Shown one piece after another: positions 1 through 9,408 of a stretch of 64,000 bases of DNA. Each line of letters starts with the position of its first letter. The first letter of the stretch is position 1. This DNA comes from Streptomyces rimosus. Its GTDB lineage: Bacteria; Actinomycetota; Actinomycetes; Streptomycetales; Streptomycetaceae. Where the stretch lies: the NCBI RefSeq assembly GCF_008704655.1, contig NZ_CP023688.1, forward strand, positions 3,038,001-3,102,000, read 5' to 3'. Below the pieces are notes generated by a model, which was given only the letters and a program-made list of their open reading frames with translations, was not told where the DNA came from and ran no database searches. The translations under genes were made by a program, and so were the position numbers.

Positions 1-3000
1 GTCGGTTCGGAGACCGAGGAGGCGCGGCGGCAGGCCGCCGAGCTGACGCGTACCGCCGAGGCCCGGATGCAGGAGGCCGACCGCGCGCTGCGCGAGGCGC
101 GCGCCGAGGCCGAGAAGCTGGTCACCGAGGCGCAGGAGAGCGCCACCAAGCGGCTGTCGGCCGCCGAGTCGGACCAGGAGCAGCGGCTGCGGACCGCCAA
201 GGCGGAGATCGCGCGGCTGGTCGCCGAGGCCACGAAGGAGGCCGACGCGCTCAAGGCGGAGGCCGAGCAGCTGCGCGCGGACGCCCGTGCGGAGGCGGAG
301 CGGCTGGTCGCCGAAGCGCAGGAGGCCGCCAGGTCCAAGGCCGCCGAGGACTCGGCGGCGCAGCTCGCGAAGGCCGCGCGGACCGCCGAGGAGGTGCTGA
401 CCAAGGCGTCGGAGGAGGCCAAGGCCACCACCAGGGCCGCCGCCGAGGAGGCCGAGCGGGTCCGCCGGGAGGCCGAGGCGGAGGCGGACCGGCTGCGCGG
501 TGAGGCGCACGACACCGCCGAGCAGCTCAAGGGCGCCGCCAAGGACGACACCAAGGAGTACCGCGCCAAGACCGTCGAGCTCCAGGAGGAGGCGCGCCGG
601 CTGCGCGGCGAGGCCGAGCAGCTGCGGGCCGAGGCGGTCGACGAGGGCGACCGGATCCGGGCCGAGGCGCGCCGCGAGGCGGTCCAGCAGATCGAGGAGG
701 CGGCCGGCCGGGCCGAGGAGCTGCTGGCCAAGGCGAAGGCCGACGCCGAGGAGACCCGGGCGGGCGCCGGCGCGGAGAGCGAGCGGGTCCGTACCGAGGC
801 CATCGAGCGGGCCACGGCCCTGCGCAAGCAGGCCGAGGAGGTGCTGGAGCGCGCCCGCGAGGAGGCCGAGGAACTGCGCGGCGAGGGCGAGGAGGCCGCC
901 GCCGCGCTGAAGGCCGAGGCCGAGGAGGCCGCCCGGCAGCTGCGTGCGGAGGCCGAGGAGGCCGCCGCCGAGCGCCGTACCGAGGCGCAGGAGGAGCTGG
1001 ACCGGCTCCAGGCCGAGGCCGTGGAGAAGGTCACCGCCGCCGAGGAGGCGCTGCACGAAGCCCGCGCCGAGGCCGAGAAGCTGCGCCGGGAGGCGCAGGA
1101 GGAGGCCGCCAAGCTCAAGGCCGAGTCGGCGGAGCGGCTGCGCACCCTCCAGCAGCAGGCCGAGGAGGAGGCCGAGCGGCTGCGTTCGGAGGCGGCGACC
1201 GACGCGTCCGCCGCGCGCGCCGAGGGCGAGTCCGTGGCCGTACGGCTGCGCAGTGACGCCGCCGCCGAGGCGGAGCGCCTGAAGACCGAGGCCCAGGAGA
1301 CCGCGGACCGGGTGCGCGCGGAGGCTGCCGCCGCCGCGGAGCGTGCGGGCGCCGAGGCCGCCGAGGCGCTGGCCGCCGCCCAGGAGGAGGCGGCCCGCCG
1401 CCGCCGGGAGGCCGAGCAGCTGCTCGGCGAGGCCCGCGACGAGGCCCACCAGGAGCGCACCGCCGCGCGTGAGCAGAGCGAGGAGCTGCTCGCCTCGGCC
1501 CGTACGCGGGTCGCCGAGGCGCAGGAGGAGGCGGAGCGGCTGGTCGAGGAGGCCGAGCGGCGCGCCGCCGAGCTGGTCGCCGCGGCCGAGCAGACCGCCC
1601 AGCAGGTGCGGGACGCGGTCGCCGGGCTGCACGAGCAGGCCGAGGAGGAGATCGCCGGGCTGCGCTCGGCCGCCGAGCACGCCGCGGAGCGTACGCGCAC
1701 CGAGGCGCAGGAGGAGGCCGACCGGGTACGGTCCGACGCCTACGCGGAGCGCGAGCGCGCTTCCGAGGACGCGGCCCGCACCCGCCGTGAGGCGCAGGAG
1801 GAGGCCGAGGCCGCCAAGGCGCTCGCCGACCGCACGGTCGCCGAGGCCATCGCGGAGGCCGACCGGCTGCGCGCGGAGGCCGACAGCACGCTCGACGAGG
1901 CGCGCGAGGCGGCCGGCAAGGCCCGTACGGACGCCGCCGAGCAGGCCGACACGCTGATCGCGGAGGCCACCGCACAGGCCGAGAAGATGGTGGCGGACGC
2001 CTCCGCCAAGGCGCAGCAGCTGCGTACCGACGCGTCCGACGCGCTGGCCTCGGCCGAGCAGGACGCCAACCGGGCCCGCGCGGAGGCCCGCAACGACGCC
2101 AACCGGATGCGTTCGGACGCCGCCGAGCAGGTGGACCGGCTGCTCGCCGAGGCCCGCGCGGAGGCCGAGCGGATCGTCACCGAGGCGACCGAGCTGACCT
2201 CGTCGGCGCAGGACGACGCGGACCGCACGGTGCGCGAGGGCCAGGAGGCCGCCGAGCGGCTGCGCGCCGAGGGCGAGCAGCGCGCCGCCGAGCTGGTCGC
2301 GGAGGCGACCGCCGAGGCGGAGCGGCTGCGCGCGGAGGCCGCCGAGGCGCTGGAGACCGCGCGCCAGGAGGCGGAGCGGATCGGCGACGAGGCGCGCGAG
2401 GCGGCGAACAAGACCCGTTCGGACGCCGCCGAGCAGGCCGACCAGCTGATGTCCGAGGCCGGCAGCGAGGCCGAGCGGCTGCGCGCGGACGCCGCGGAGA
2501 CCGTGGCGGGCGCCGAGCGGGACGCGGACCGCACCCGGGCCGACGCCCGCGAGCAGGCCGACCGGATGATCGCCGAGGCCACCGCGGAGGCGGACCGGCT
2601 GCGCGCGGAGGCGGCGGAGACCGTCACCTCGGCGCAGGAGCACGCCACCCGTACGCGTGCCGAGTCCGAGCGGATCAAGGAGGAGGCCGAGGCGGAGGCC
2701 GACCGGCTGCGCACCGAGGCGCTGGAGGAGTCGGAGCAGACCGTCGACGCGGCCCGCAAGGACGCGGCGCAGCGCCGCGCGGACGCCGCCGAACAGGCCG
2801 ACCAGCTGATCGCCAAGGCGCAGGAGGAGGCGCTGAAGGCGGCGACCGCCGCCGAGGAGCAGGCCGACACGATGGTCGGCGCGGCCCGCAAGGAGGCCGA
2901 GCGGATCGTCGCGGAGGCCACCGCCGAAGGCAACGGGTTCGTCGAGAAGTCCCGTACGGACGCGGACACGCTGCTGAGCGAGGCCCGCGGGGACGCCACC

Positions 3001-3531
3001 GCGATAAGGGAGCGCGCCGAGGAGCTGCGTGCCCGTATCGAGAGCGAGGTCGAGGAGCTGCACGAGCGGGCCCGCCGGGAGTCCTCGGAGACGATGAAGA
3101 ACGCCGGGGAGCGGGTCGACAAGCTGATCGCGCAGGCCACCCAGCAGCAGGCGGAGGCCGAGGAGAAGGCCAAGCGCATGGTGTCGGACGCCAGCAGCGA
3201 GGCCAGCAAGGTCCGCATCGCCGCGGTGAAGAAGGCGGAGGGGCTGCTCAAGGAGGCCGAGCAGAAGAAGGCCGAGGCCGTACGGGAGTCGGAGCGGATG
3301 CGCGCCGAGGCCCGCGCGGAGGCGGAGCGGATCGTCGAGGAGGGCAAGCGCGAGCTGGAGGTGCTCGTGCGGCGCCGCAAGGACATCAACGCCGAGATCT
3401 CCCGTGTCCAGGACGTGCTGGAGGCGTTGGAATCTTTCGAGGCGCCGTCGAACGGTGGTGGCAAGGAAGGGGCGAAGGCCGCCGCGGGAGCGGGCGCAAC
3501 TCGTTCGAGTGGCAAGCAGTCTGAGGGGTAG
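1..3531 (+). CDS. scy: Polarisome coiled-coil protein Scy (5' end outside window)
   Basis: The frame is open from base 1, so the true start lies upstream; 1176 residues are visible, against roughly 1300 for the S. coelicolor protein as I recall it. Almost the whole length is Ala/Glu/Arg-rich heptad-type coiled coil built of recurring AEAERLRAEA-like blocks. It ends in a less helical Gly/Ser/Lys tail after a conserved segment (RRRKDINAEISRVQDVLEAL) that FilP also carries in shorter form. Scy is known to form scaffolds at hyphal tips that recruit DivIVA and FilP. The assignment rests on length, composition and filP lying 114 bp downstream. The highly repetitive coding DNA leaves long meaningless frames open on the other strand. 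Confidence 0.9.
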   Translation, partial: VGSETEEARRQAAELTRTAEARMQEADRALREARAEAEKLVTEAQESATKRLSAAESDQEQRLRTAKAEIARLVAEATKEADALKAEAEQLRADARAEAERLVAEAQEAARSKAAEDSAAQLAKAARTAEEVLTKASEEAKATTRAAAEEAERVRREAEAEADRLRGEAHDTAEQLKGAAKDDTKEYRAKTVELQEEARRLRGEAEQLRAEAVDEGDRIRAEARREAVQQIEEAAGRAEELLAKAKADAEETRAGAGAESERVRTEAIERATALRKQAEEVLERAREEAEELRGEGEEAAAALKAEAEEAARQLRAEAEEAAAERRTEAQEELDRLQAEAVEKVTAAEEALHEARAEAEKLRREAQEEAAKLKAESAERLRTLQQQAEEEAERLRSEAATDASAARAEGESVAVRLRSDAAAEAERLKTEAQETADRVRAEAAAAAERAGAEAAEALAAAQEEAARRRREAEQLLGEARDEAHQERTAAREQSEELLASARTRVAEAQEEAERLVEEAERRAAELVAAAEQTAQQVRDAVAGLHEQAEEEIAGLRSAAEHAAERTRTEAQEEADRVRSDAYAERERASEDAARTRREAQEEAEAAKALADRTVAEAIAEADRLRAEADSTLDEAREAAGKARTDAAEQADTLIAEATAQAEKMVADASAKAQQLRTDASDALASAEQDANRARAEARNDANRMRSDAAEQVDRLLAEARAEAERIVTEATELTSSAQDDADRTVREGQEAAERLRAEGEQRAAELVAEATAEAERLRAEAAEALETARQEAERIGDEAREAANKTRSDAAEQADQLMSEAGSEAERLRADAAETVAGAERDADRTRADAREQADRMIAEATAEADRLRAEAAETVTSAQEHATRTRAESERIKEEAEAEADRLRTEALEESEQTVDAARKDAAQRRADAAEQADQLIAKAQEEALKAATAAEEQADTMVGAARKEAERIVAEATAEGNGFVEKSRTDADTLLSEARGDATAIRERAEELRARIESEVEELHERARRESSETMKNAGERVDKLIAQATQQQAEAEEKAKRMVSDASSEASKVRIAAVKKAEGLLKEAEQKKAEAVRESERMRAEARAEAERIVEEGKRELEVLVRRRKDINAEISRVQDVLEALESFEAPSNGGGKEGAKAAAGAGATRSSGKQSEG

Positions 3532-3577
3532 CCACCCAAATGAGGGGCCATTCTCCACTTCAAACGCGCAATGACTC

Positions 3578-3605
3578 GATGACACGCCGTTGCGGCCCCT
3601 AGGAT
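3578..3605 (+). promoter_or_regulatory. Candidate filP promoter
   Basis: A TAGGAT -10 element (3600-3605) lies 16 bp after a GATGAC -35-like hexamer (3578-3583), in the scy-filP gap. It would give a leader of about 35 nt containing the AGGA ribosome site. Inferred by consensus only. Confidence 0.35.
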
Positions 3606-3645
3606 TCCCTTTATCACCTCACCGGTCTCTTTCGACAGGAACCCC

Positions 3646-4584
3646 ATGAGCGACACTTCCTCCCCCTACGGCTTCGAGCTCGTGCGGCGTGGGTACGACC
3701 GCGGTCAGGTGGACGACCGCATCTCGAAGCTGGTCGCCGACCGCGACAGCGCCCTGGCCCGCATCACCTCCCTGGAGAAGCGGATCGAGGAGCTGCACCT
3801 CGAAACGCAGAACGCCCAGGCCCAGGTCAACGACGCCGAACCGTCCTACGCGGGCCTCGGCGCGCGCGTGGAGAAGATCCTCCGGCTCGCGGAAGAAGAA
3901 GCGAAGGACCTGCGCGAGGAGGCCCGGCGGGCCGCCGAGCAGCACCGCGAACTGGCCGAGTCGGCCGCCCAGCAGGTACGCAACGACGCCGAGCAGTTCG
4001 CGTCGGAGCGCAAGGCCAAGGCCGAGGACGAGGGCGTCCGCATCGTCGAGAAGGCGCAGGGCGAGGCGACCGCGCTGCGTGCCGAGGCGCAGAAGGACGC
4101 GCAGTCCAAGCGGGAGGAGGCGGACGCCCTCTTCGAGGAGACCCGCGCCAAGGCCGCGCAGGCCGCCGCGGACTTCGAGACCAACCTCGCCAAGCGCCGC
4201 GAGCAGTCCGAGCGGGACCTGGCTTCGCGTCAGGCCAAGGCCGAGAAGCGGCTCGCGGAGATCGAGCACCGGGCCGAGCAGCTGCGGCTGGAGGCCGAGA
4301 AGCTGCGCACGGACGCCGAGCGCCGGGCCCGCCAGACGGTGGAGACGGCGCAGCGCCAGGCCGAGGACATCGTGGCCGACGCGAACGCCAAGGCGGACCG
4401 GATCCGCAGCGAGTCCGAGCGGGAGCTGGCGGCGCTGACCAACCGCCGGGACTCGATCAACGCCCAGCTGACGAACGTCCGCGAGATGCTCGCCACGCTG
4501 ACCGGCGCGGCGGTCGCCGCGGCCGGCACCCCGGCGGACGAGGAGCCCATCTCCCGCGGCGTCCCGGCGCAGCAGTCGCGCTGA
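3646..4584 (+). CDS. filP: Intermediate-filament-like cytoskeletal protein FilP
   Basis: 312 residues, the usual FilP length. A short N-terminal segment (about residues 7-35, YGFELVRRGYDRGQVDDRIS) resembles the DivIVA/Wag31 N-terminal motif. A long Glu/Ala/Arg coiled coil follows (about 45-290), with RRDSINAQLTNVREMLATL near the end, and then a short flexible tail. FilP assembles filaments behind the growing hyphal tip and stiffens the hypha, working with DivIVA and with Scy, which is encoded just upstream. The start has AGGA 9 nt before the ATG. A strong terminator closes the unit, and filP may also have its own promoter in the intergenic region. Confidence 0.93.
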   Translation: MSDTSSPYGFELVRRGYDRGQVDDRISKLVADRDSALARITSLEKRIEELHLETQNAQAQVNDAEPSYAGLGARVEKILRLAEEEAKDLREEARRAAEQHRELAESAAQQVRNDAEQFASERKAKAEDEGVRIVEKAQGEATALRAEAQKDAQSKREEADALFEETRAKAAQAAADFETNLAKRREQSERDLASRQAKAEKRLAEIEHRAEQLRLEAEKLRTDAERRARQTVETAQRQAEDIVADANAKADRIRSESERELAALTNRRDSINAQLTNVREMLATLTGAAVAAAGTPADEEPISRGVPAQQSR

Positions 4585-4680
4585 GGCGCCGTTTGCCGTT
4601 GTGACGCCGGTGCGGCCGGTGGGCTCCCGCAGCCCGCACCCGTGACGGCCGGTACCGCGCCCGACGGCGGCAGACGCGCT

Positions 4681-4729
4681 CCGCCCGCCCCGCCTCTCTT
4701 CGGAGGCCGGGCGGGCGGAATGCTTTTTT
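4681..4729 (+). terminator. Rho-independent terminator after filP
   Basis: CCGCCCGCCCCGCCTC pairs with the complementary arm ending GGGCGGGCGG across a TCTT loop, with one mismatch. TTTTTT follows at 4723-4728, which is unusual strength for Streptomyces. Confidence 0.85.
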
Positions 4730-4806
4730 CAACAGTGGTACGACCTGACAGGCGCCCTGCGGCTGGCGCCCGGTACGCCCGAGATGCGGGGTTCCTGGCC
4801 CCCGCT

Positions 4807-4820
4807 TAGCGTGCTGTACA
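4807..4820 (+). promoter_or_regulatory. Candidate leaderless promoter (-10 TAGCGT)
   Basis: TAGCGT at 4807-4812 ends 7 bp before ATG 4820, and no ribosome site is visible. This geometry suits transcription starting at the A of the start codon. The -35 region is not clear. Confidence 0.45.
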
Positions 4821-5887
4821 TGATCGAAGTCGAGGGGCTGACCAAGCGCTACGGCGACAAGCTCGCCGTGGACGGGCTGACCTTCACCGTACGGCCCGGG
4901 GTCGTCACCGGATTCCTCGGCCCGAACGGCGCCGGCAAGTCCACGACCATGCGGATGATGCTCGACCTGGACCATCCGACGTCGGGACGGGTCCGTATCG
5001 ACGGCCACCGCTACCGGCAGCTGTCCGATCCCCTGACCTCCCTCGGCGCCCTCCTCGACGCCAAGGCCGTGCACGGCGGCCGCAGCGCCTACCACCACCT
5101 GCTGTGCCTGGCGCAGAGCAACGGCATCCCGCGCGCCCGCGTGCACGAGGTGCTGGACACGGTGGGGCTGACCCCGGTGGCCAAGAAGCGCTCCAAAGGC
5201 TTCTCGCTGGGCATGGGCCAGCGCCTGGGCATCGCGGCGGCGCTGCTCGGCGATCCCCGCATCCTGATGTTCGACGAGCCGGTCAACGGCCTCGACCCCG
5301 AGGGCATCCACTGGATCCGCAACCTGATGAAGGGTCTGGCCGCCCAGGGCCGGACGGTGTTCGTTTCCTCGCACCTGATGAGCGAGATGGCGCTGACCGC
5401 CGAGCACCTGATCGTCATCGGCCAGGGCCGGCTGCTGGCGGACACCTCGATGTCCCGGTTCATCCAGGAGAACTCCCGCTCGTACGTACGGATGCGGTCG
5501 CCGGAGCGCGAGCGGCTGCTCGACGCGCTCCGGGAGGGCGGGTACGCGGCGGTGCCGGCCGGCGACGCGGTCGAGATCGACGGGGCGAGCGCCGCCGACC
5601 TGGGCGAGCTGGCCGCGCGGCACCGGCTCGTCCTCCACGAACTGAGCCCGCAGCAGGCGTCGCTGGAGGAGGCGTTCATGCAGCTGACCGCCGGGTCGGT
5701 GGAGTACCACGCGCATACGGCGGAGGCGCCGCGGGCCGCGGACGGCGGCGTACCACCGGGGGCGGCGCCGCCCGCGGAAGCCCCCGGAACACCAAGCACG
5801 CCGGGAACACCAGGAGCACCGGGGACGCCGGGCCCGCAGCCCGGCGGCTGGGGTGCCGGCTGGCGGAACAAGAAGCGAGGGGCGTGA
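4820..5887 (+). CDS. ABC transporter ATP-binding protein (pair 1)
   Basis: 355 residues. The N-terminal nucleotide-binding domain has Walker A GPNGAGKST, a signature degenerated to LGMGQ, and Walker B ILMFDEPVNGLD followed by VSSHLMSEM with the H-loop histidine. This is the subfamily paired with ABC-2 permeases. The last 50 residues or so are a Pro/Gly/Thr-rich disordered tail. I prefer ATG 4820 because homology begins at once (MIEVEGLTKRY); an in-frame ATG at 4784 would add 12 unrelated residues. The stop is 2 nt before the permease gene, so the two form one unit. The substrate is unknown. A second, very similar pair follows directly. Confidence 0.88.
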   Translation: MIEVEGLTKRYGDKLAVDGLTFTVRPGVVTGFLGPNGAGKSTTMRMMLDLDHPTSGRVRIDGHRYRQLSDPLTSLGALLDAKAVHGGRSAYHHLLCLAQSNGIPRARVHEVLDTVGLTPVAKKRSKGFSLGMGQRLGIAAALLGDPRILMFDEPVNGLDPEGIHWIRNLMKGLAAQGRTVFVSSHLMSEMALTAEHLIVIGQGRLLADTSMSRFIQENSRSYVRMRSPERERLLDALREGGYAAVPAGDAVEIDGASAADLGELAARHRLVLHELSPQQASLEEAFMQLTAGSVEYHAHTAEAPRAADGGVPPGAAPPAEAPGTPSTPGTPGAPGTPGPQPGGWGAGWRNKKRGA

Positions 5888-5889
5888 CG

Positions 5890-6663
5890 ATGGCGGCCGT
5901 CTCCCAGGTCCTGAGATCGGAATGGACCAAGATCCGCTCGGTGCGGTCCACGGTGTGGACGCTGGGTGTCGCCCTGGTCGTCACGGTCGCGCTGGGCGCG
6001 CTGATCTGCCTGCTCGCCTCGAACGACTTCGGCAGCACGGCGCCCCGCGACCGGGCCGGCTTCGACCCCGCCGGCACCAGCTTCGCCGGCATGGGCCTGG
6101 GCCAGCTGGCGATGATCGTCTTCGGGGTGCTGGTGGTCTCCAACGAGTACAGCACCGGCATGATCCGTACGTCGCTGGCCGCCGTACCGCAGCGCGGCGT
6201 CTTCCTCTTCTGCAAGATCACCGTGGCCGCCCTGCTCGCCCTGGCCGTCTCCTTCGTGACGGCCTTCCTCTCCTTCTTCGTCGGCCAGGCGATGCTGGGC
6301 GACCACGCGACGTCGCTCGGCGACCCGGGCGTGCTGCGCGCCGTGGTGGGCGCCGGGCTCTACATGACGGTGATCGGGGTGTTCGCGATGGGCGTGGCGA
6401 CGATGCTGCGCAGCCCCATGCTGGCGCTGGGCACCCTGATGCCGTTCTTCTTCCTGATCTCCAGCATCCTGGGCAACGTCTCGGCCACCCGGAAGATCGG
6501 CCGGTACCTCCCCGACCAGGCCGGCGCACGGATCATGCAGGTGGTGCCGCCGGCCGGGCAGGACGTGCCGTACGGGCCGTGGGGCGGGTTCGGCATCATG
6601 CTGGCGTGGACGGCCGCCGCGGTGCTGGGCGGGTACCTGCTGCTGAAGCGGCGCGACGCCTGA
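5890..6663 (+). CDS. ABC-2 family transporter permease (pair 1)
   Basis: 257 residues with about six hydrophobic segments, beginning near WTLGVALVVTVALGALICLL. The N-terminal LRSEWTKIRSVRSTVWTLG motif is shared with the second permease in this window. ATG 5890 is chosen because GAGGGG (5877-5882) lies 7 nt upstream; the overlapping GTG at 5884 would sit too close to it. The protein would form the membrane channel for the ATPase encoded just upstream. The exported or imported substrate cannot be told from sequence. Confidence 0.87.
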   Translation: MAAVSQVLRSEWTKIRSVRSTVWTLGVALVVTVALGALICLLASNDFGSTAPRDRAGFDPAGTSFAGMGLGQLAMIVFGVLVVSNEYSTGMIRTSLAAVPQRGVFLFCKITVAALLALAVSFVTAFLSFFVGQAMLGDHATSLGDPGVLRAVVGAGLYMTVIGVFAMGVATMLRSPMLALGTLMPFFFLISSILGNVSATRKIGRYLPDQAGARIMQVVPPAGQDVPYGPWGGFGIMLAWTAAAVLGGYLLLKRRDA

Positions 6664-6837
6664 GGGCAGCGTCCGGAACCGGGCCGCCCCTGAGGCCGGA
6701 CGCCGGGCCCCAGGCGTAACCCCTTGCGCCCCACCCGTCCGCGTTTTGACGGGAACCGTCAGCTGCCCGATAACCTCCTAACCCTTACGGGGGTACGAGA
6801 GCACCTCTGCCCCGAACCATCTTTCGAGGGGCGGAGA

Positions 6838-8100
6838 ATGATCGAGGCAGTCGGTCTGACGAAGCGCTACGGCGCCAAGACGGCCGTGCACAACCTGTCG
6901 TTCCAGGTGCGGCCGGGCACCGTCACGGGCTTCCTGGGGCCCAACGGCTCCGGCAAGTCGACGACGATGCGCATGATCCTGGGGCTGGACACCCCGACCT
7001 CCGGGCGCGTCACGATCGGCGGCATCCCGTTCCGCAAGGTGCCCAACGCCCCGCGCCACGTCGGCGCGCTCCTCGACGCCAAGGCGGTGCACGGCGGCCG
7101 CAGCGCCCGCCAGCACCTGCTCTCGCTCGCCCAGCTCTCCGGCATCCCGGCGCGCCGGGTCGACGAGGTGCTCGGGGTGGTCGGCCTCCAGGAGGTGGCC
7201 CGCAAGCGCTCCAACGGCTTCTCGCTCGGTATGGGCCAGCGCCTGGGCATCGCGGCGGCGCTGCTCGGCGACCCGCAGGTGCTGCTCTTCGACGAGCCGG
7301 TCAACGGCCTGGACCCGGAGGGCATCCTGTGGGTCCGCAACCTGATGAAGCAGCTGGCCGCCGAGGGCCGTACGGTCTTCGTCTCCTCGCACCTGATGAG
7401 CGAGATGGCGCTGACCGCCGAGCATCTGATCGTCATCGGCCGCGGCCAGCTGCTCGCGGACATGCCGGTCAAGGACTTCATCTCGGCCAACTCCGCCGAC
7501 TTCGCCCGGGTACGCACCCCGGACACCGAGCCGGAGCTGCGCGAGAAGCTCGGTTCAGTGCTCGGCGAGGCGGGCGCCCAGGTCGTGGCCGAGCCGGACG
7601 GCGCGCTGCGCGTCACCGGGCTGCCGCTGCCGCGCATCAGCGACCTCGCCCACGGCGCGGACATCCGCCTGTGGGAGCTGTCGCCGCACCAGGCGTCCCT
7701 GGAAGAGGCGTACATGCAGCTGACGCAGGGCGTCGTGGACTACCGCTCGACGACCGACCAGCGCGCCGGTCTCCAGCAGCAGGTGGCTGCTCCCGCGCCG
7801 CAGGGCCCCGGCATGCCGGGACAGCAGCCGCCGCAGGGGTACGCGCCGCAGCCGGGTCCGTACGGGCAGCCCGCCCACCCGGGGCAGCCGAACCCGTACG
7901 CGCAGGCGCCCGGCGGCGCTCCGGGCCAGGGGTACGGCTACCCGCCGGCGGCCGGGCCGGGCGCGCCGTACGGCCAGCCGAACCCGTACGCGCAGCCGCA
8001 GCCGGGCCCGCAGGCCGGTGCCCCGGCACCGATGCAGCCCGCCGCCCAGCCCGCCGCCCCCGCCGACATCTCCAAGCCGCACACCGAGGACGCCCGATGA
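6838..8100 (+). CDS. ABC transporter ATP-binding protein (pair 2)
   Basis: 420 residues. Walker A is GPNGSGKST, the signature again reads LGMGQ, and Walker B is VLLFDEPVNGLD, with a VSSHLMSEM H-loop. The domain is close to the first ATPase of the window and implies tandem duplication. After the domain (about residue 310 on) comes a 110-residue tail rich in Pro, Gln, Gly and Tyr, with repeated YGQPNPYAQ-type units, surely disordered. The start has GGAG directly before ATG 6838. The stop overlaps the next start (ATGA), so ATPase and permease are translationally coupled. Confidence 0.88.
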   Translation: MIEAVGLTKRYGAKTAVHNLSFQVRPGTVTGFLGPNGSGKSTTMRMILGLDTPTSGRVTIGGIPFRKVPNAPRHVGALLDAKAVHGGRSARQHLLSLAQLSGIPARRVDEVLGVVGLQEVARKRSNGFSLGMGQRLGIAAALLGDPQVLLFDEPVNGLDPEGILWVRNLMKQLAAEGRTVFVSSHLMSEMALTAEHLIVIGRGQLLADMPVKDFISANSADFARVRTPDTEPELREKLGSVLGEAGAQVVAEPDGALRVTGLPLPRISDLAHGADIRLWELSPHQASLEEAYMQLTQGVVDYRSTTDQRAGLQQQVAAPAPQGPGMPGQQPPQGYAPQPGPYGQPAHPGQPNPYAQAPGGAPGQGYGYPPAAGPGAPYGQPNPYAQPQPGPQAGAPAPMQPAAQPAAPADISKPHTEDAR

Positions 8101-9407
8101 CCAGCCCTCAGCAGCCGCAGCCTCAGCCGCAGCCTGAGCCGCACGACACCGCCGCCCCCGGCGCGGCCGCCCCGATGCCCCCGGCCGGGGCGCCCGAGCC
8201 GCCCGCGCAGCCCCCCGCCGAGCAGCCGGAGCCCCGGCCGCTGGCCGCGCACCCGCAGCCGGAACAGCCCCAGGCCCCGATGCCGCCGCAGGCCGGTCCC
8301 GCGCCGCAGGAGGGCGGCCCGGCGCGTGAGGCGGGCACGATGATGCTCCAGGCCCAGCAGCCGCCCGCCGCCGCGCCCGGCAAGGAGGCCGGGACGATGA
8401 TGCTCCAGGCCCAGGCGGCTCCGCAGGGTGCGCCGCTGCCCCCGCAGGGCGCGCCCAAGGACGCGGGCACCATGACGCTCCAAGCGCAGCAGCCGCCCGC
8501 CGCTCCCCCGCAGCAGCCGCCGTACCAGCCGCAGCAGGCCGCGCACCAGCAAGCCCCGCAGCCGCCCCAGCAGCAGATCCCGGCCGCCTGGCAGGCCGCC
8601 GGCCCCGGCGGCGGCGCACCGGCCTACGTCTCGCCGATCCCGGTCCGCCGTACGAACCTGGGCCACGCCCTCGCCTCCGAGTGGACGAAGATCCGGTCGG
8701 TGCGCTCCACGATGTGGACGCTGGGCGTGATGATCGTGCTGAACGTGGGCATCGGGCTGATGATCGCGCTGCTGCTGTCGGACCCGTACCGGACGGCCGA
8801 CCCGCTCCTCGGCTCCGCCTGGCTCGGCCTGCTGCTCGGGACGCTGTGCGTGATCCCGCTCGGCGTGCTGGTGATCTCCTCGGAGTACGGCACGGGCATG
8901 ATCCGTACGACGTTCACCGCCTGCCCCAGCCGGGGCCGGGTGCTGACCGCCAAGGCGATCGTGCTGTTCGGGCTGACGTTCGTGATCACCACGCTCTCCA
9001 CCACCCTGGTCGCGGTGGTGCACGCCGGGATGCTCAACGGCCCGGCGCCCACCGGTGACCAGTGGCTGCGCGCCACGATCGGCTCCGGTCTGTACGTGGC
9101 CGTACTGAGCCTGCTGGCCCTGGGCGCCGGCGCGCTGCTGCGGCACTCGGCCGGCGCGATCAGCGCGATGCTGGGCCTGGTCCTGCTGCCCATGCTGCTG
9201 GCCGTGTTCATGATGACCTCGGAGAGCCTGCGGCCGGTCGCGAAGGCCATGATCGAGTACTCGATCCCCAACAGCCTCGGCGCGCTCTACGACCAGCCGT
9301 TCCTGGGCAGCGGCCCGTCCGGCTGGCAGCCGCTGCTGATCCTCGTGGGCGTCACCGCCGTCGTCCTCGGCGGCGCGTACGCGGCGCTGGAGAAGCGCGA
9401 CGTATAA
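8097..9407 (+). CDS. ABC-2 family permease with long disordered N-terminus (pair 2)
   Basis: 436 residues. The first 180 or so are Pro/Gln/Ala-rich and contain three copies of an AGTMMLQAQ-type decapeptide. The rest is an ABC-2 permease starting with ASEWTKIRSVRSTMWTLG and about six membrane segments (WTLGVMIVLNVGIGLMIALL onward). It is coupled to the upstream ATPase by an ATGA overlap. The N-terminal region should be cytoplasmic if the topology is standard. Its repeated Thr-containing motif is what separates this permease from its sister encoded 2 kb upstream, which lacks any such extension. Substrate unknown. Confidence 0.85.
   Translation: MTSPQQPQPQPQPEPHDTAAPGAAAPMPPAGAPEPPAQPPAEQPEPRPLAAHPQPEQPQAPMPPQAGPAPQEGGPAREAGTMMLQAQQPPAAAPGKEAGTMMLQAQAAPQGAPLPPQGAPKDAGTMTLQAQQPPAAPPQQPPYQPQQAAHQQAPQPPQQQIPAAWQAAGPGGGAPAYVSPIPVRRTNLGHALASEWTKIRSVRSTMWTLGVMIVLNVGIGLMIALLLSDPYRTADPLLGSAWLGLLLGTLCVIPLGVLVISSEYGTGMIRTTFTACPSRGRVLTAKAIVLFGLTFVITTLSTTLVAVVHAGMLNGPAPTGDQWLRATIGSGLYVAVLSLLALGAGALLRHSAGAISAMLGLVLLPMLLAVFMMTSESLRPVAKAMIEYSIPNSLGALYDQPFLGSGPSGWQPLLILVGVTAVVLGGAYAALEKRDV
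8328..8490 (+). repeat. Three in-frame repeats encoding (E/D)AGTMxLQAQ
   Basis: Copies begin near 8328, 8385 and 8460. The encoded units are EAGTMMLQAQ, EAGTMMLQAQ and DAGTMTLQAQ, separated by Pro/Gln/Ala spacers of 9 and 15 residues. The motif is far better conserved than its spacers, which suggests selection on the protein motif. Confidence 0.8.
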
Positions 9408-9408
9408 G

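Noticed and set aside
1740..3656. Long Ser/Ala-rich open frame on the minus strand opposite scy and similar frames at 1115-1975
   Set aside because: The frame is open only because scy is a GC-biased repeat gene; the translation is low complexity with no family signal and no ribosome site.
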